NCBI GenBank assembly: GCA_019745975.1 | Contig: JAIESQ010000099.1 | Span: forward strand, 1-64,000 | Source: Pirellulales bacterium | Lineage (GTDB): Bacteria > Planctomycetota > Planctomycetia > Pirellulales > JAEUIK01 | Reading direction: 5' to 3' | DNA length: 64,000 nucleotides | Shown: positions 37,530 through 45,484 of the stretch, piece after piece | Position numbering within the stretch: the first letter of the stretch is position 1 | Layout of the letters: each line of letters opens with the position of its first letter | Position numbers and translations under genes: made by a program | Notes under the pieces: generated by a model | Told to the model about the DNA's origin: nothing | Seen by the model: the letters and a program-made list of their open reading frames with translations, nothing else | The model's database searches: none

Positions 37530-38332
37530 TTGGCCGCGGTGTTGCTTGCCGCGCGAGGCGGCGGCGCCAGGGGAGTCGCGTCCACCAACGAAAACTCGTC
37601 ACCGGTGGTCACAAGGCGAAAGCCATCGGCAGAAGCGCGAACGTGCGAGAGCGGTCGAAGTACGCTCAATTCGCCCATCGCTTGCCAGCTTTCGGTGTTC
37701 CAGATCCAACCCTCTTGATCGTCAAACCAGGCGAGCAGTGTGCGGTCGTTACCCAAAAACGCCAGGTACCCGTACTCGTCCCGCTGAGCCAGGCTGGCCA
37801 CGATCCGCATTGAGTCCAGCTCAATCACGAACAGTCGGCGAAAGCCGCGCACCGCAGCCAGGCGACCGTCGCGCGACAGGCACATGTTTCGTAAGACGGC
37901 CTCTCCAGGCCTCACTTCACGGACTACTTTGCGATCCTTGAGGCTCCAGACTCTCAGCGCACCATCCTGGCAGGACGCAACCAGCTCGTCGGCATTTCGA
38001 TAGAGCGCGGTTTGCACGATCGCAGGATGGGGCAGCCGACCGATCTCGCGGCGTGCGCCAGTATCGATCAGCACCACGCCATCGCGCCCGGCGACGGCCA
38101 CACTGCTACCACTGGGGTCAAAGGACACCCAACGAACTTGCACGTCGCCATCGAGCGATAGCTGCAACCGCGCAAAACGCTCTTGGAACCGGCGATCTGT
38201 GGGCGCCGTCGACTCCGCGTCAGCCGCTGCCGCCGATTCGCGCGACTCGTCGTACAGCGCCAGCGCCGCGATCAACGCGTCGTCGGCGCCGCCAGCAGTC
38301 TCTTCCGCGTCAAACCGACGATCCGCTGTCAT
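37526..38332 (-). CDS. WD40-repeat-like protein co-transcribed with ECF sigma factor
   Basis: Starting at ATG 38332 gives 268 residues, overlapping the sigma factor by 23 bases. A short helical N-terminus (DDALIAALALYDESRE) resembles the start of planctomycete sigma-linked kinases. The sequence then goes directly to WD40-like blades (VRWVSFDPSGSSVAVAGRDG, LVASCQDGALRVWSLKDRKV, NMCLSRDGRLAAV). No kinase domain or membrane segment is present. It may be an internally deleted relative of a kinase-WD40 protein. Its stop codon lies in the edge of the inverted-repeat element. Confidence 0.75.
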   Translation of the reverse strand: MTADRRFDAEETAGGADDALIAALALYDESRESAAAADAESTAPTDRRFQERFARLQLSLDGDVQVRWVSFDPSGSSVAVAGRDGVVLIDTGARREIGRLPHPAIVQTALYRNADELVASCQDGALRVWSLKDRKVVREVRPGEAVLRNMCLSRDGRLAAVRGFRRLFVIELDSMRIVASLAQRDEYGYLAFLGNDRTLLAWFDDQEGWIWNTESWQAMGELSVLRPLSHVRASADGFRLVTTGDEFSLVDATPLAPPPRAASNTAAN

Positions 38333-38942
38333 GCGCCGGCCACTCCTCGGCGAGCCGTTCGAGCCCACGCAGCCAGAGCTTGCGGATTGCCCCTTCGCTC
38401 CGCCCTAGCTCGGCGGCAATCTCGGCGAACGACCGCCGTTCGAACGCCCGCGCGCGAACAACACGCCGGTAATCGTCGGGCAGGCTCGCCAAGAGCGCTT
38501 GCAAGGCCACGGCTCGTTCGTCGGCCACCAGCTTGCGCCAGGGAGTCGCGTGCTGCTCCAAGCGCGCATCGCCATTGCCGCCCAGGCCTGGCCCGCCATC
38601 GAGCCGCTGCTCGCGGCGCACGTCGCGCTTGTCGGCCGCCAAGAACCGCCGATGCGCCTGCGTCACCTGATTGTGCAAGATGCGCCGCAACCAACCGTGC
38701 AATTCCTCGTCGCTCGTGCCGCGGAACTGCCCCAGGCTCTGCTGCGCCGCCGTGAGCGTGTCCTGGACGATGTCCGACGGGCTGAGCTTCGCGCGCAGCT
38801 CGGTCGATAGCTCGCGGGCGGCCGCCAACCGGAGATAGTCGCGGCAGGTGGTCCACAATTGTTCGAGTGCCGCCGCGTCGCCGTCGCGCGCAGCGAACAC
38901 CATGTCGATTGCCGCCCCAGCGGCCGGAGTGGGTGTCTCCAC
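38310..38942 (-). CDS. ECF-type sigma factor (planctomycete Sig-70_plancto1-like)
   Basis: The 210-residue protein starts at GTG 38942. Region 2 (about 15-100) has ALEQLWTTCRDYLRLAAARE and LSPSDIVQDTLTAAQ, then GWLRRILHNQVTQAHRRF. Region 4 (about 140-200) has LPDDYRRVVRARAFERRSFAEIAAELGRSEGAIRKL. It matches the TIGR02984-like group. It overlaps the downstream WD40-like gene, where a kinase is usually found. A 1.5-kb gene-free region lies upstream. Confidence 0.88.
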   Translation of the reverse strand: METPTPAAGAAIDMVFAARDGDAAALEQLWTTCRDYLRLAAARELSTELRAKLSPSDIVQDTLTAAQQSLGQFRGTSDEELHGWLRRILHNQVTQAHRRFLAADKRDVRREQRLDGGPGLGGNGDARLEQHATPWRKLVADERAVALQALLASLPDDYRRVVRARAFERRSFAEIAAELGRSEGAIRKLWLRGLERLAEEWPAHDSGSSV

Positions 38943-39138
38943 ACTCGACCTATCTACTTAGAGGGAATCCTCAGCGGGATGAGACGCGCCGCCAGCAACG
39001 AGGATAGCCGCAGGGCCCGGCGGTCGCAACAAACGCCAGCGCGAGTCGCGCTCGCCCTGACGGACGTGATGACCGTGGCCGAGCAATCCAGCAGCGTCGC
39101 GCGGGCGAATCCAAGAATTCTGAAAAAACTTCCCCGGG

Positions 39139-39175
39139 CGCGTCCGGTTTTCTCTCGAAAAGCGCCTTTAGAGAT
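39139..39175. promoter_or_regulatory. promoter-like motif pair, copy A
   Basis: CGCGTCCGGTTT at 39139 is followed, 29 bases from its start, by TTAGAGAT. The same two blocks recur at 39529-39566. The spacing would suit an ECF-type promoter, but the strand of any transcript is unclear. Confidence 0.4.
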
Positions 39176-39323
39176 AGGGGCAGGCTGCTGGCGCGAATTG
39201 TCCCCGACAGCTCGCGCCCCAGCAGGCTCGCGGCAACCGAGCACGAGTGGAGCGTCAACCCGATTCACTCGGGTGATGCGCAACACCGCCCAACGCGCGA
39301 GCGGTTGGGCGGCAAACAAACAC

Positions 39324-39377
39324 CTAGTGCTCTGCGAATCGCTTGCCCGCGAACTTTAGCCTATGACAGAGCACTAG
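39324..39377. repeat. TAGTGCTCTG hairpin repeat, copy 1
   Basis: CTAGTGCTCTG (39324-39334) pairs with CAGAGCACTAG (39367-39377), with a 32-base centre. A second element with the same arms is at 43868-43921. Confidence 0.75.
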
Positions 39378-39528
39378 CGCGCGACGGCATCGCCGGGTTA
39401 TGGGGCTGCCGGTCTTCGACGAGGGCCGGAATCCGGCGATGCCCACCGCGTGCTCAGCCTCTCGCGATCACGCAGCAATCGCGGTACGAACCAAGCCTCC
39501 TGGCAATTTCGCAGAATTTTCAACAATT

Positions 39529-39566
39529 CGCGTCCGGTTTCGCCGCCAAATGCGTCTTAGAGAGAT
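39529..39566. promoter_or_regulatory. promoter-like motif pair, copy B
   Basis: CGCGTCCGGTTT at 39529 is followed, 28 bases from its start, by TTAGAGAG. The CAGAATT stretch before it also resembles copy A. Confidence 0.4.
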
Positions 39567-39888
39567 GGAGACCCTGCGGTCGCAGCATATCCCTGCTGCC
39601 ACCCCCGCGGCCGCGTCGACCCGCATGCCCTAGAACGTGCCGGGTCGACGCGGCCTTCTCTTTCTTGACCCTTGCCGACGCGCTTCGGCCGAACCTTGCC
39701 GAGGCGGCCATCGCCGCAGGGGTGCCCCGAACTGCGCGGAGTCATGCGAACTTCCGCGTTCCGGATCGAAGCTGGGCAGCAAAATCTGCGTCCTCGGCGA
39801 GATCTGTGGATCATCCCGTCCTTGACTGAATTCTTGGCGCCCTGGCGCGAGGCATTCCAGGTCGGGCCGGCGTGGCCAATTTTGGCCC

Positions 39889-39979
39889 TTGACAAATGGT
39901 CATAAATGTATACAGTAATAGGTGCGAGACTTGAGAGGGAATACGCGCGGGTGCCATGCCCACGCTCGTCGTGGGCATG
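39889..39979 (+). promoter_or_regulatory. sigma70-like promoter followed by a strong hairpin
   Basis: TTGACA (39889) and TACAGT (39911) are separated by 16 bases, in an unusually AT-rich spot. A perfect 10-bp stem CATGCCCACG/CGTGGGCATG with a 5-base loop follows at 39955-39979. No convincing gene lies downstream before the repeat at 40196, so a small RNA is possible. There is no T-run after the hairpin. Confidence 0.35.
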
Positions 39980-40195
39980 CCTGCGATCGATCCCCTGAAC
40001 ACCGAAAACTAGCCACAACAGGAGAAAACCACTGCGCGCCGGCCTGCGCGCTGACAACACCGACCAGCCACGCATCTTGCCCAGGGGCTTCGCGGTTCAA
40101 TGAACCGTTTGTTTGAGTCGGAGCCGAGAGCTGCGTCCGCCGTGCGCGCGTCGATCGCGCTGCCTGAAGCCTGATCCCTGAGGCCTGGAGCCTGC

Positions 40196-40356
40196 TTAGG
40201 ACGCAAAACCTCGCTTAGGACGATCGAGGACGCAACGGTTTTGAGTTTTGCGTCCTAAAATAACTCGTTGCTGCGAAAAAACTTAACTACTTTTGACAGC
40301 CGCTTAGGACGGTTAGGACGCAAATTCCCGGACAATCTTATTCTGGGGGACCCCTG
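40196..40356 (+). repeat. GGACGCAAA-type dispersed repeat, copy 1
   Basis: TTAGGACGCAAA recurs at 40196 and 40313, and an inverted TTTGCGTCCTAA lies at 40247-40258. The element ends with AAATTCCCGGACAA, TTATTCTG and GGGACCCC. The same terminal block is present in opposite orientation at 54574-54614. The arms at 40247 and 40313 could form a 12-bp stem with a long loop. Confidence 0.75.
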
Positions 40357-40434
40357 CGGCCGAGAGCGGTGAACAGGAGAAAGGAGAACAGGAGACCGAA
40401 CAGGACCTGCGGGCGCTCGCCGATCGATCCGCAA

Positions 40435-41805
40435 CTAGACGCCGGTTACGGCCGAGATCAGACCCGACTGCTCGGCGGCGGTCAGCGCCGCGTGGTCGCG
40501 CTCGATCTGATCGGCGTACCCGCAGGCGAACGCGCCCAGCACTTCGTCGAAGCGCTCGCCGCGGCCGAGATACCCGGAGATCATCGCGGCATCGCCGGTG
40601 CGGGCGTGAGCGCGGGCCAGGGCCCAGCCGCAGGCTTCGGCATAGTGACCAAGCTGCGAGGCGCTGAAGTCCTCGACCGGTGGCGTGAACTTCATGTCGC
40701 GCAGTTGCCGAACGTAATAATCGTGCCCGTCGGCGCTGCGCAGCCAACCCAAGAAGATGTCGCTGGCCGACTGGAGGAGACGCTGGCCGACCACCACGCG
40801 CTGCCCCTCGTTCTCGTACTGGCTTCGCTCCGCAAAGGGCTCGAGCACCGAGCGGCGCGCTTCCTTGATCTGCAGCAGCAGAGGGTTGCGATCGTCGCAA
40901 TAGAACAGCGCGACATAGCAGCGCGTGGCCACGCTGCCAATGCCAACCACGCGCAGCGCGAAATCCTCAAGCCGATAGCGATCGAAGACAAACCGTCGAT
41001 CATCGGGCAGTGACGCTCGATACGCTTCGATACCCGCTTCTACCGGCGCGCGCCAGGAGTCTTCGTCGAGTCGCTGCACGAGCGGCGGATCGTCGACGAA
41101 GCGCTGTCGGCCCGCGTGCTCCTCGGTGATCTTGGGATACAGGTTCTCGCCGGTGCGCTCACGAGCGCGAGCTGCGAACTTTTCGCGCCGACCGCGCGAA
41201 GCCGTGTCGGGCGCCAGCTCGGCCAGCTCGTTGACGTCGATACGGTAGTACCAGACTTCCAACGGGCTCATCTCGGCGAATTCCCACAATTGCTGGCGAT
41301 ACGTGCGCGCGCACCGCGTCGCCGTGTCGCGCGCTCGCTGGTCGGAAATGCCGCTGGTGCGCGCGGCCACCACGAAGCTGGTCGTCAATCGTTTGATGTC
41401 CCACTCCCAAGGGCCCGGCAAAGTCTCGTCGAAGTCGTTCAGATCGAAAACCAGATTGCGCTCGGGAGTGGCGAACAAACCGAAGTTCGTGAGATGACAG
41501 TCGCCGCATGCTTGCACGCGCAGGCCACTTGTCGGCGTCGATGCCAGATCGTGCGCCATCAAGCCCGGCGACCCGCGCAAAAACGTGAACGGGTTGCGCA
41601 ACAGCCGTCCGTAGCGGAGCGGGACCAGATCCGCGATCCGTCCCTGGTTGCGGCGCGACAACAATTCGAGCGGATCGCGCTCCTGGGTGGCCGCGACCCA
41701 ATCGGCATGCGCGGCGCGCGGCACCGTCTTGCGCAAGGCCTTGCCTGCTTCCAGCCGCGCGGCAATCGACAGCGACGGATTCAAATCAAATCTCGCAAGG
41801 GGCAA
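40435..41805 (-). CDS. DUF2252 family protein
   Basis: The 456-residue protein starts at TTG 41805. It has the DUF2252 marks: RNPFTFLRGSPGLMAHDLAS, ACGDCHLTNFG, VFDLNDFDETLPGPWEWDIKRL, then a central VGIGSVATRCYVAL and SASDIFLGWLR. The last third includes YYVRQLRDMK and GWALARAHAR. The fold is related to aminoglycoside-phosphotransferase/kinase-like proteins, and the HLTNFG and DFDET motifs resemble their catalytic loop and metal site. The substrate is unknown. It starts 40 bases after the basic-protein gene, so an operon is likely. Confidence 0.88.
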   Translation of the reverse strand: MPLARFDLNPSLSIAARLEAGKALRKTVPRAAHADWVAATQERDPLELLSRRNQGRIADLVPLRYGRLLRNPFTFLRGSPGLMAHDLASTPTSGLRVQACGDCHLTNFGLFATPERNLVFDLNDFDETLPGPWEWDIKRLTTSFVVAARTSGISDQRARDTATRCARTYRQQLWEFAEMSPLEVWYYRIDVNELAELAPDTASRGRREKFAARARERTGENLYPKITEEHAGRQRFVDDPPLVQRLDEDSWRAPVEAGIEAYRASLPDDRRFVFDRYRLEDFALRVVGIGSVATRCYVALFYCDDRNPLLLQIKEARRSVLEPFAERSQYENEGQRVVVGQRLLQSASDIFLGWLRSADGHDYYVRQLRDMKFTPPVEDFSASQLGHYAEACGWALARAHARTGDAAMISGYLGRGERFDEVLGAFACGYADQIERDHAALTAAEQSGLISAVTGV

Positions 41806-41844
41806 TACCTGATGAGCCGCCAGCCGGGTGCTGCCGCGGCATGG

Positions 41845-42597
41845 CTAGTTTCGGGCATCCCGTCGCGCCTGGTTGCGCTTCCCTCGTGCCTGCGTGTGGC
41901 CAAGCATGCGCGTGGTCCGGCCGCTCCGGACAACGCGCGCTTGTTTCGCCGCCGTAACGGCCTGGAGTTGTTCGGCGGAGTTCACGCGCGCGGCGCGTGG
42001 CGCCGACATCTTCACCGCTGCTGGCTTCCTAACGCTGCGGGCTTTCGCTGGCGGCGCGGCAGTCGATTCGCCCCCACTGGGCGGCAACGCGGGTGCTACA
42101 GCAGCCGGCTCAGCGGCAGTAGGCTTCATGGTGCTCAACGGCGCGTTGCCCGCGCCTTCGTTGAAGAGGTCCTTGACCACAGCCAGGCCTTTGCGGACGG
42201 CTGCGCGGCGGTGGCGATGATCGACCGCGCGTTTTGCCTTTGTCTTGGGTTTGGACTTCGCAGGCGACTTGGCCGCCGGTTTCGCTGCCGACTTAGCACT
42301 GTTGGACGACGTGAGCTTCTGCAAGCGATCTTCGAAGCTCTCCAATGCTTCGCGAAAAATCTGGGCCTTGAGCTTGGTGTTGTCCGCCGGCTTGCCCAAC
42401 CCGGCCACGCGGCTCTTGTGGCGCGCTTGCGAGCGCTTGGTGTCGCGCCATTTATCGTGCAGCTTTCGCGCGCGGGCGGCGAGACGTTTGAGCTCCGCCG
42501 GACTGAGCTCATCGAGTTGGGGCTTACGACTGGCGCGCACAAGTTCGATTTCGGCACTGGTACAAAGCGACTTCACCTTGGCAGCAGGTATGGTCAT
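41845..42597 (-). CDS. basic Lys/Ala-rich (histone-H1-like tail) protein
   Basis: The 250-residue protein has an N-terminal helical part (about 1-90, with many Lys/Arg; ELKRLAARARKLHDKWRD) and long low-complexity Ala/Lys/Pro stretches (AAKPAAKSPAKSKPKTKAKR). The composition resembles bacterial histone-like tails and could bind nucleic acid, but no specific fold is visible. A DUF2252 gene follows. Confidence 0.65.
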   Translation of the reverse strand: MTIPAAKVKSLCTSAEIELVRASRKPQLDELSPAELKRLAARARKLHDKWRDTKRSQARHKSRVAGLGKPADNTKLKAQIFREALESFEDRLQKLTSSNSAKSAAKPAAKSPAKSKPKTKAKRAVDHRHRRAAVRKGLAVVKDLFNEGAGNAPLSTMKPTAAEPAAVAPALPPSGGESTAAPPAKARSVRKPAAVKMSAPRAARVNSAEQLQAVTAAKQARVVRSGRTTRMLGHTQARGKRNQARRDARN

Positions 42598-42783
42598 AGC
42601 GAGTTTTTTCCGTGGAGGAGTGGCGCGGAACAGTTCGCGACGATTCTAGCATGCGCCAGGGACCAGGGCACGGCTTGTTGTCGGTTTGAGGTTCGTTGCC
42701 TCGAACTACGTACCGTCAATGCGGCGCTGTCAGTCTTCCGGGGTTCGCCGCGCGGCAATCGTCGAACGCTTCGGTTCGGAGCG

Positions 42784-43818
42784 GTGGTCGCCTGGTGCGG
42801 CTTGGGCCTCTGGACCGCGCTGGCGGTGTATTTCAAAGCACCCCTGTCATCCTGGCTTTCGGCGGCGCTGGCCCTAACAATTCTCCTTTGGTACGTGACT
42901 GCTTGCCGCGAAAGTGTGCGACTCTGGAAACTGCCACGAGCGACCTGGCCCGCGAAGCGACTCACGGTCTTGGCCCTCGCGACCACGGCGGCCGTTGCCG
43001 TCGGCTATTTTGGCTTCGTCAGGCCAGACGCCAATCAAGAGTGGTCGCCCGAACAAGCGCGCATGCCGATCGTGACGATCGAGGGTGACCTTGTGAGCGT
43101 GAGCAACGTGCGAAACGTGCGAAACTTCACCTGGCGCACCGCAACGGACTTTACGCCTGGCTTTTACGACCGCGTCTACGACGTGAGCAAGCTCGACTCG
43201 ATGTATTACGTCGTCGTGCCGATGCCGGCATTCGACGGCGTGGCCCACGGCTTCGTAAGCTTCGGGTTTGCGGACGGTCAGCACGTCGCCGTCAGCGTCG
43301 AAGGGCGCCGCCGGCGAGGACAGGCCTACAAATTGATCCCCTCGCTATTTCGCCAGTATCAACTCATCTACATCGTCAGCGACGAGCGCGACGTGGTGGG
43401 CTTGCGTGGCGCCATCTGGAAGAAGCCCGTCTACTTTTATCCGGCGCGTACGACCAACGAGCGCAAGCGCGCGATCTTTCTCGACATGATGCGCCGCGCC
43501 CATGAACTCGAGGAGCATCCTGAATTCTACAACCTGCTGACCAATAACTGCATGAACAACATCAAGGCGCATTTGCGGCGGCTAGGGGGGCGCCCGCTGC
43601 CGCACGATCTGAGTGTGCTGCTCACTGGCATGTCGGATCGCGTGGCGTACGACTTTGGTTACCTCGACACCGATTTGCCGTTCGCCGCGGCGCGCCAGGC
43701 GTTTCGCATCGACCGGTGGATGCAACACACGCCGCTCGACGCCGACTTCTCGCAGCGGTTGCGGGCGCAAGTCGCCAAGCAGGTCGACGAGGCCAAGGCA
43801 ACTGGGCCCGCGAAATGA
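42784..43818 (+). CDS. DUF4105 (Lnb N-terminal-like) membrane-anchored protein
   Basis: The DUF4105 core is clear: NVRNFTWRTATDFTPGFYDRVYDVSKLDSM, then HGFVSFGFADGQHVAVSVE, SDERDVVGLR and the YNLLTNNCMNNIKAHLRRL block with the conserved Asn-Cys. Two membrane segments lie at the N-terminus. The frame has no ATG close by. GTG 42784 is used here (344 residues), but a non-ATG start 50-60 bases earlier would add a basic leader typical of relatives. The 1.6 kb of open frame before this is antisense to DUF2252 and the basic-protein gene, and is not counted. Confidence 0.75.
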   Translation: MVAWCGLGLWTALAVYFKAPLSSWLSAALALTILLWYVTACRESVRLWKLPRATWPAKRLTVLALATTAAVAVGYFGFVRPDANQEWSPEQARMPIVTIEGDLVSVSNVRNVRNFTWRTATDFTPGFYDRVYDVSKLDSMYYVVVPMPAFDGVAHGFVSFGFADGQHVAVSVEGRRRRGQAYKLIPSLFRQYQLIYIVSDERDVVGLRGAIWKKPVYFYPARTTNERKRAIFLDMMRRAHELEEHPEFYNLLTNNCMNNIKAHLRRLGGRPLPHDLSVLLTGMSDRVAYDFGYLDTDLPFAAARQAFRIDRWMQHTPLDADFSQRLRAQVAKQVDEAKATGPAK

Positions 43819-43867
43819 CGGCCGGCCGTTGCAGCGAACTTCAATTGACCGACAAAGTAGTCGCGGC

Positions 43868-43921
43868 TAATGCTCTGGCAACGCTTGAAATTCGGGTTCG
43901 AAATGATTTGGCAGAGCACTA
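43868..43921. repeat. TAGTGCTCTG hairpin repeat, copy 2
   Basis: TAATGCTCTG at 43868 pairs imperfectly with CAGAGCACTA (43912-43921), with a 34-base centre. It is the same family as the element at 39324-39377. Confidence 0.7.
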
Positions 43922-43994
43922 AATACTCTTGCCGCCGAGCCACTTACGTACTCGGCGGTCGTGCGTCGCCAACCCTCCCAGGGTTGACGCAGCA

Positions 43995-45239
43995 CTAGGT
44001 TTTTCGCCGTCGTCGCGACTCGCACCACCGGATGCGTTGTGCGAGGAAGATGCCGGCCATGGCGGCCAGCGTGAGCGTGGCAGGCTCGGGCACTTCGGCG
44101 ATGGCGACAATCTGGCCGTGCAAAGCGATGTTGAAAACCTGGCCCCCTTGCTGGCCGAGAGATTCATAACCGAAAGGAATGACCAGTTTCTTTTGGCCAT
44201 CAGTATTCGTGAATGTTCCCGGCGTAGCGGTCTGGTGATTGGCATAGGTCCCGGTGAGCGGCGAAGTTCCGGAACCCAACAGATCAGACTCGTAATCGAG
44301 CGCACCCGCCTTCACGAGGGCCGAGAGAGATGGGTCGAAATGCCCTTGGCCGTCAAGCGGTCGCGCCGCGGCGGAAAAATCGAATTGCATGCCGCGCAAT
44401 ACGCCGGCGATCAAAAGGTCTGTTCCCACATAGATCTGACCCGCGAGCTCGGCGGGGCCGTTTCCGGGTACAAATGGGCCGGGCTGGTCGACCAGGCTCA
44501 CGCTGCCGCCGCCGGGAAAGGTTATTGCTCCCGGCGTGTTGAGGTCGACCATCAACGACCCCTGCAATGCGGTCGTCAAGCTGCCCGGCATTTGTTCGGT
44601 CGCCGACAGCGTGCCGGCGGTCACGCTCAACGTGACGGCACTCTGGACAGGGTCGATTACAAATTTCGTCGGCTATGGCGGCGGGGGAATCGCCTGCGTG
44701 GTCAACGGGATCGGCGGGATATACTTTTCGGTTCGATATGTGAACGACTCGCCCGCGACACTGTCGCGCTCGAAGATAAGGAAATCCACATCGGTGTTGC
44801 CGCTGAGCGAATCGACATCGCTCAAGCCCGTCGCCACTTGATGCCAGCCTTGGGCGATAAGTTGGGCCTCGGATGTGAGTTCGGGAATCCAACCGCCGCT
44901 GCTGTTGCCTCCGCCTCCAAACCGCGTAGTGACCGCCATGTAGACGGGGCCGCTTTGGGTCACGTTGAAGGTAATCTTCCCGTACGGCACGGACGGCCAC
45001 CCGGGGCCCGGATTCGTTTGCCAGAACGAAAACCCGTTGCTACTCAGCAGATCTGGGATTGTTGACCAAACGTATCGATCGGTCGGGCCAAAGGCCGGCG
45101 TACCAACCGCCAAGGGGAGAAACGTGCCGCCTCCTTCGACCTGAATGGTTCCGGTCACAATCCCGGCTCGAGTGCCGGCGGCAACGACGCAGAGCAAGGT
45201 TGGCAGCAGAACGAAGAGCACTGAGCAACGCGCTCGCAT
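43995..45239 (-). pseudogene. PEP-CTERM secreted protein with an in-frame TAG
   Basis: ATG 45239 (AGGGAG upstream) opens a signal peptide (MRARCSVLFVLLPTLLCVVA) and a beta-rich domain. At 44675-44673 the frame meets TAG, and the same frame then continues in phase through a Pro/Thr stretch to a C-terminal VPEPATLTLAAMAGIFLAQR, a PEP-CTERM sorting tail. The two halves (45242-44673 and 44630-43995 in the ORF track) are thus one gene of about 415 codons broken by a single stop. It may be a nonsense mutation, a sequencing error or rare readthrough. Without readthrough the exported product loses its anchor. Confidence 0.8.
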
Positions 45240-45484
45240 CAAAACTCCCTAGGAAGTCGTCAAGCCGACACTTCCCATTTGGGACGAGCCGGGAACGGAA
45301 CGAAATGTAAAACCGCTCCGATTATAACAACGCGCCCCCCTTCCCCGCGTCTAGCTCGCAGGGAAAATCTCGACGTTTCTCCACCCTGCCCGGCGTGGGC
45401 AGCTTTTCGGCCGGTGAAACGGGCCGACGGGCTAGTCTCTCTAGCGACCACCGACGGGTACGCGCGGACCGTCGCCGGCCTGGC

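Larger units (their letters stand above)
38943..40434. other. 1.5-kb non-coding tract
   Basis: No ORF here has protein-like character: the track entries are Arg/Pro/Ser-rich and overlapping on both strands. It contains two similar motif pairs (39139-39175 and 39529-39566), a hairpin repeat (39324-39377), a promoter-like site followed by a strong hairpin (39889-39979) and a GGACGCAAA-type repeat (40196-40356). This density of repeats suggests a hot spot for element insertion. Confidence 0.6.

Noticed and set aside
38859-40075. ORFs of 166, 174 and 172 residues in the 1.5-kb tract
   Set aside because: No start signals, mixed strands, and low-complexity Arg/Pro/Ser composition; they cross clear repeats.
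41116-42783. First 556 codons of the 900-residue plus ORF
   Set aside because: Antisense to DUF2252 and the basic-protein gene; only the last third has DUF4105 motifs.
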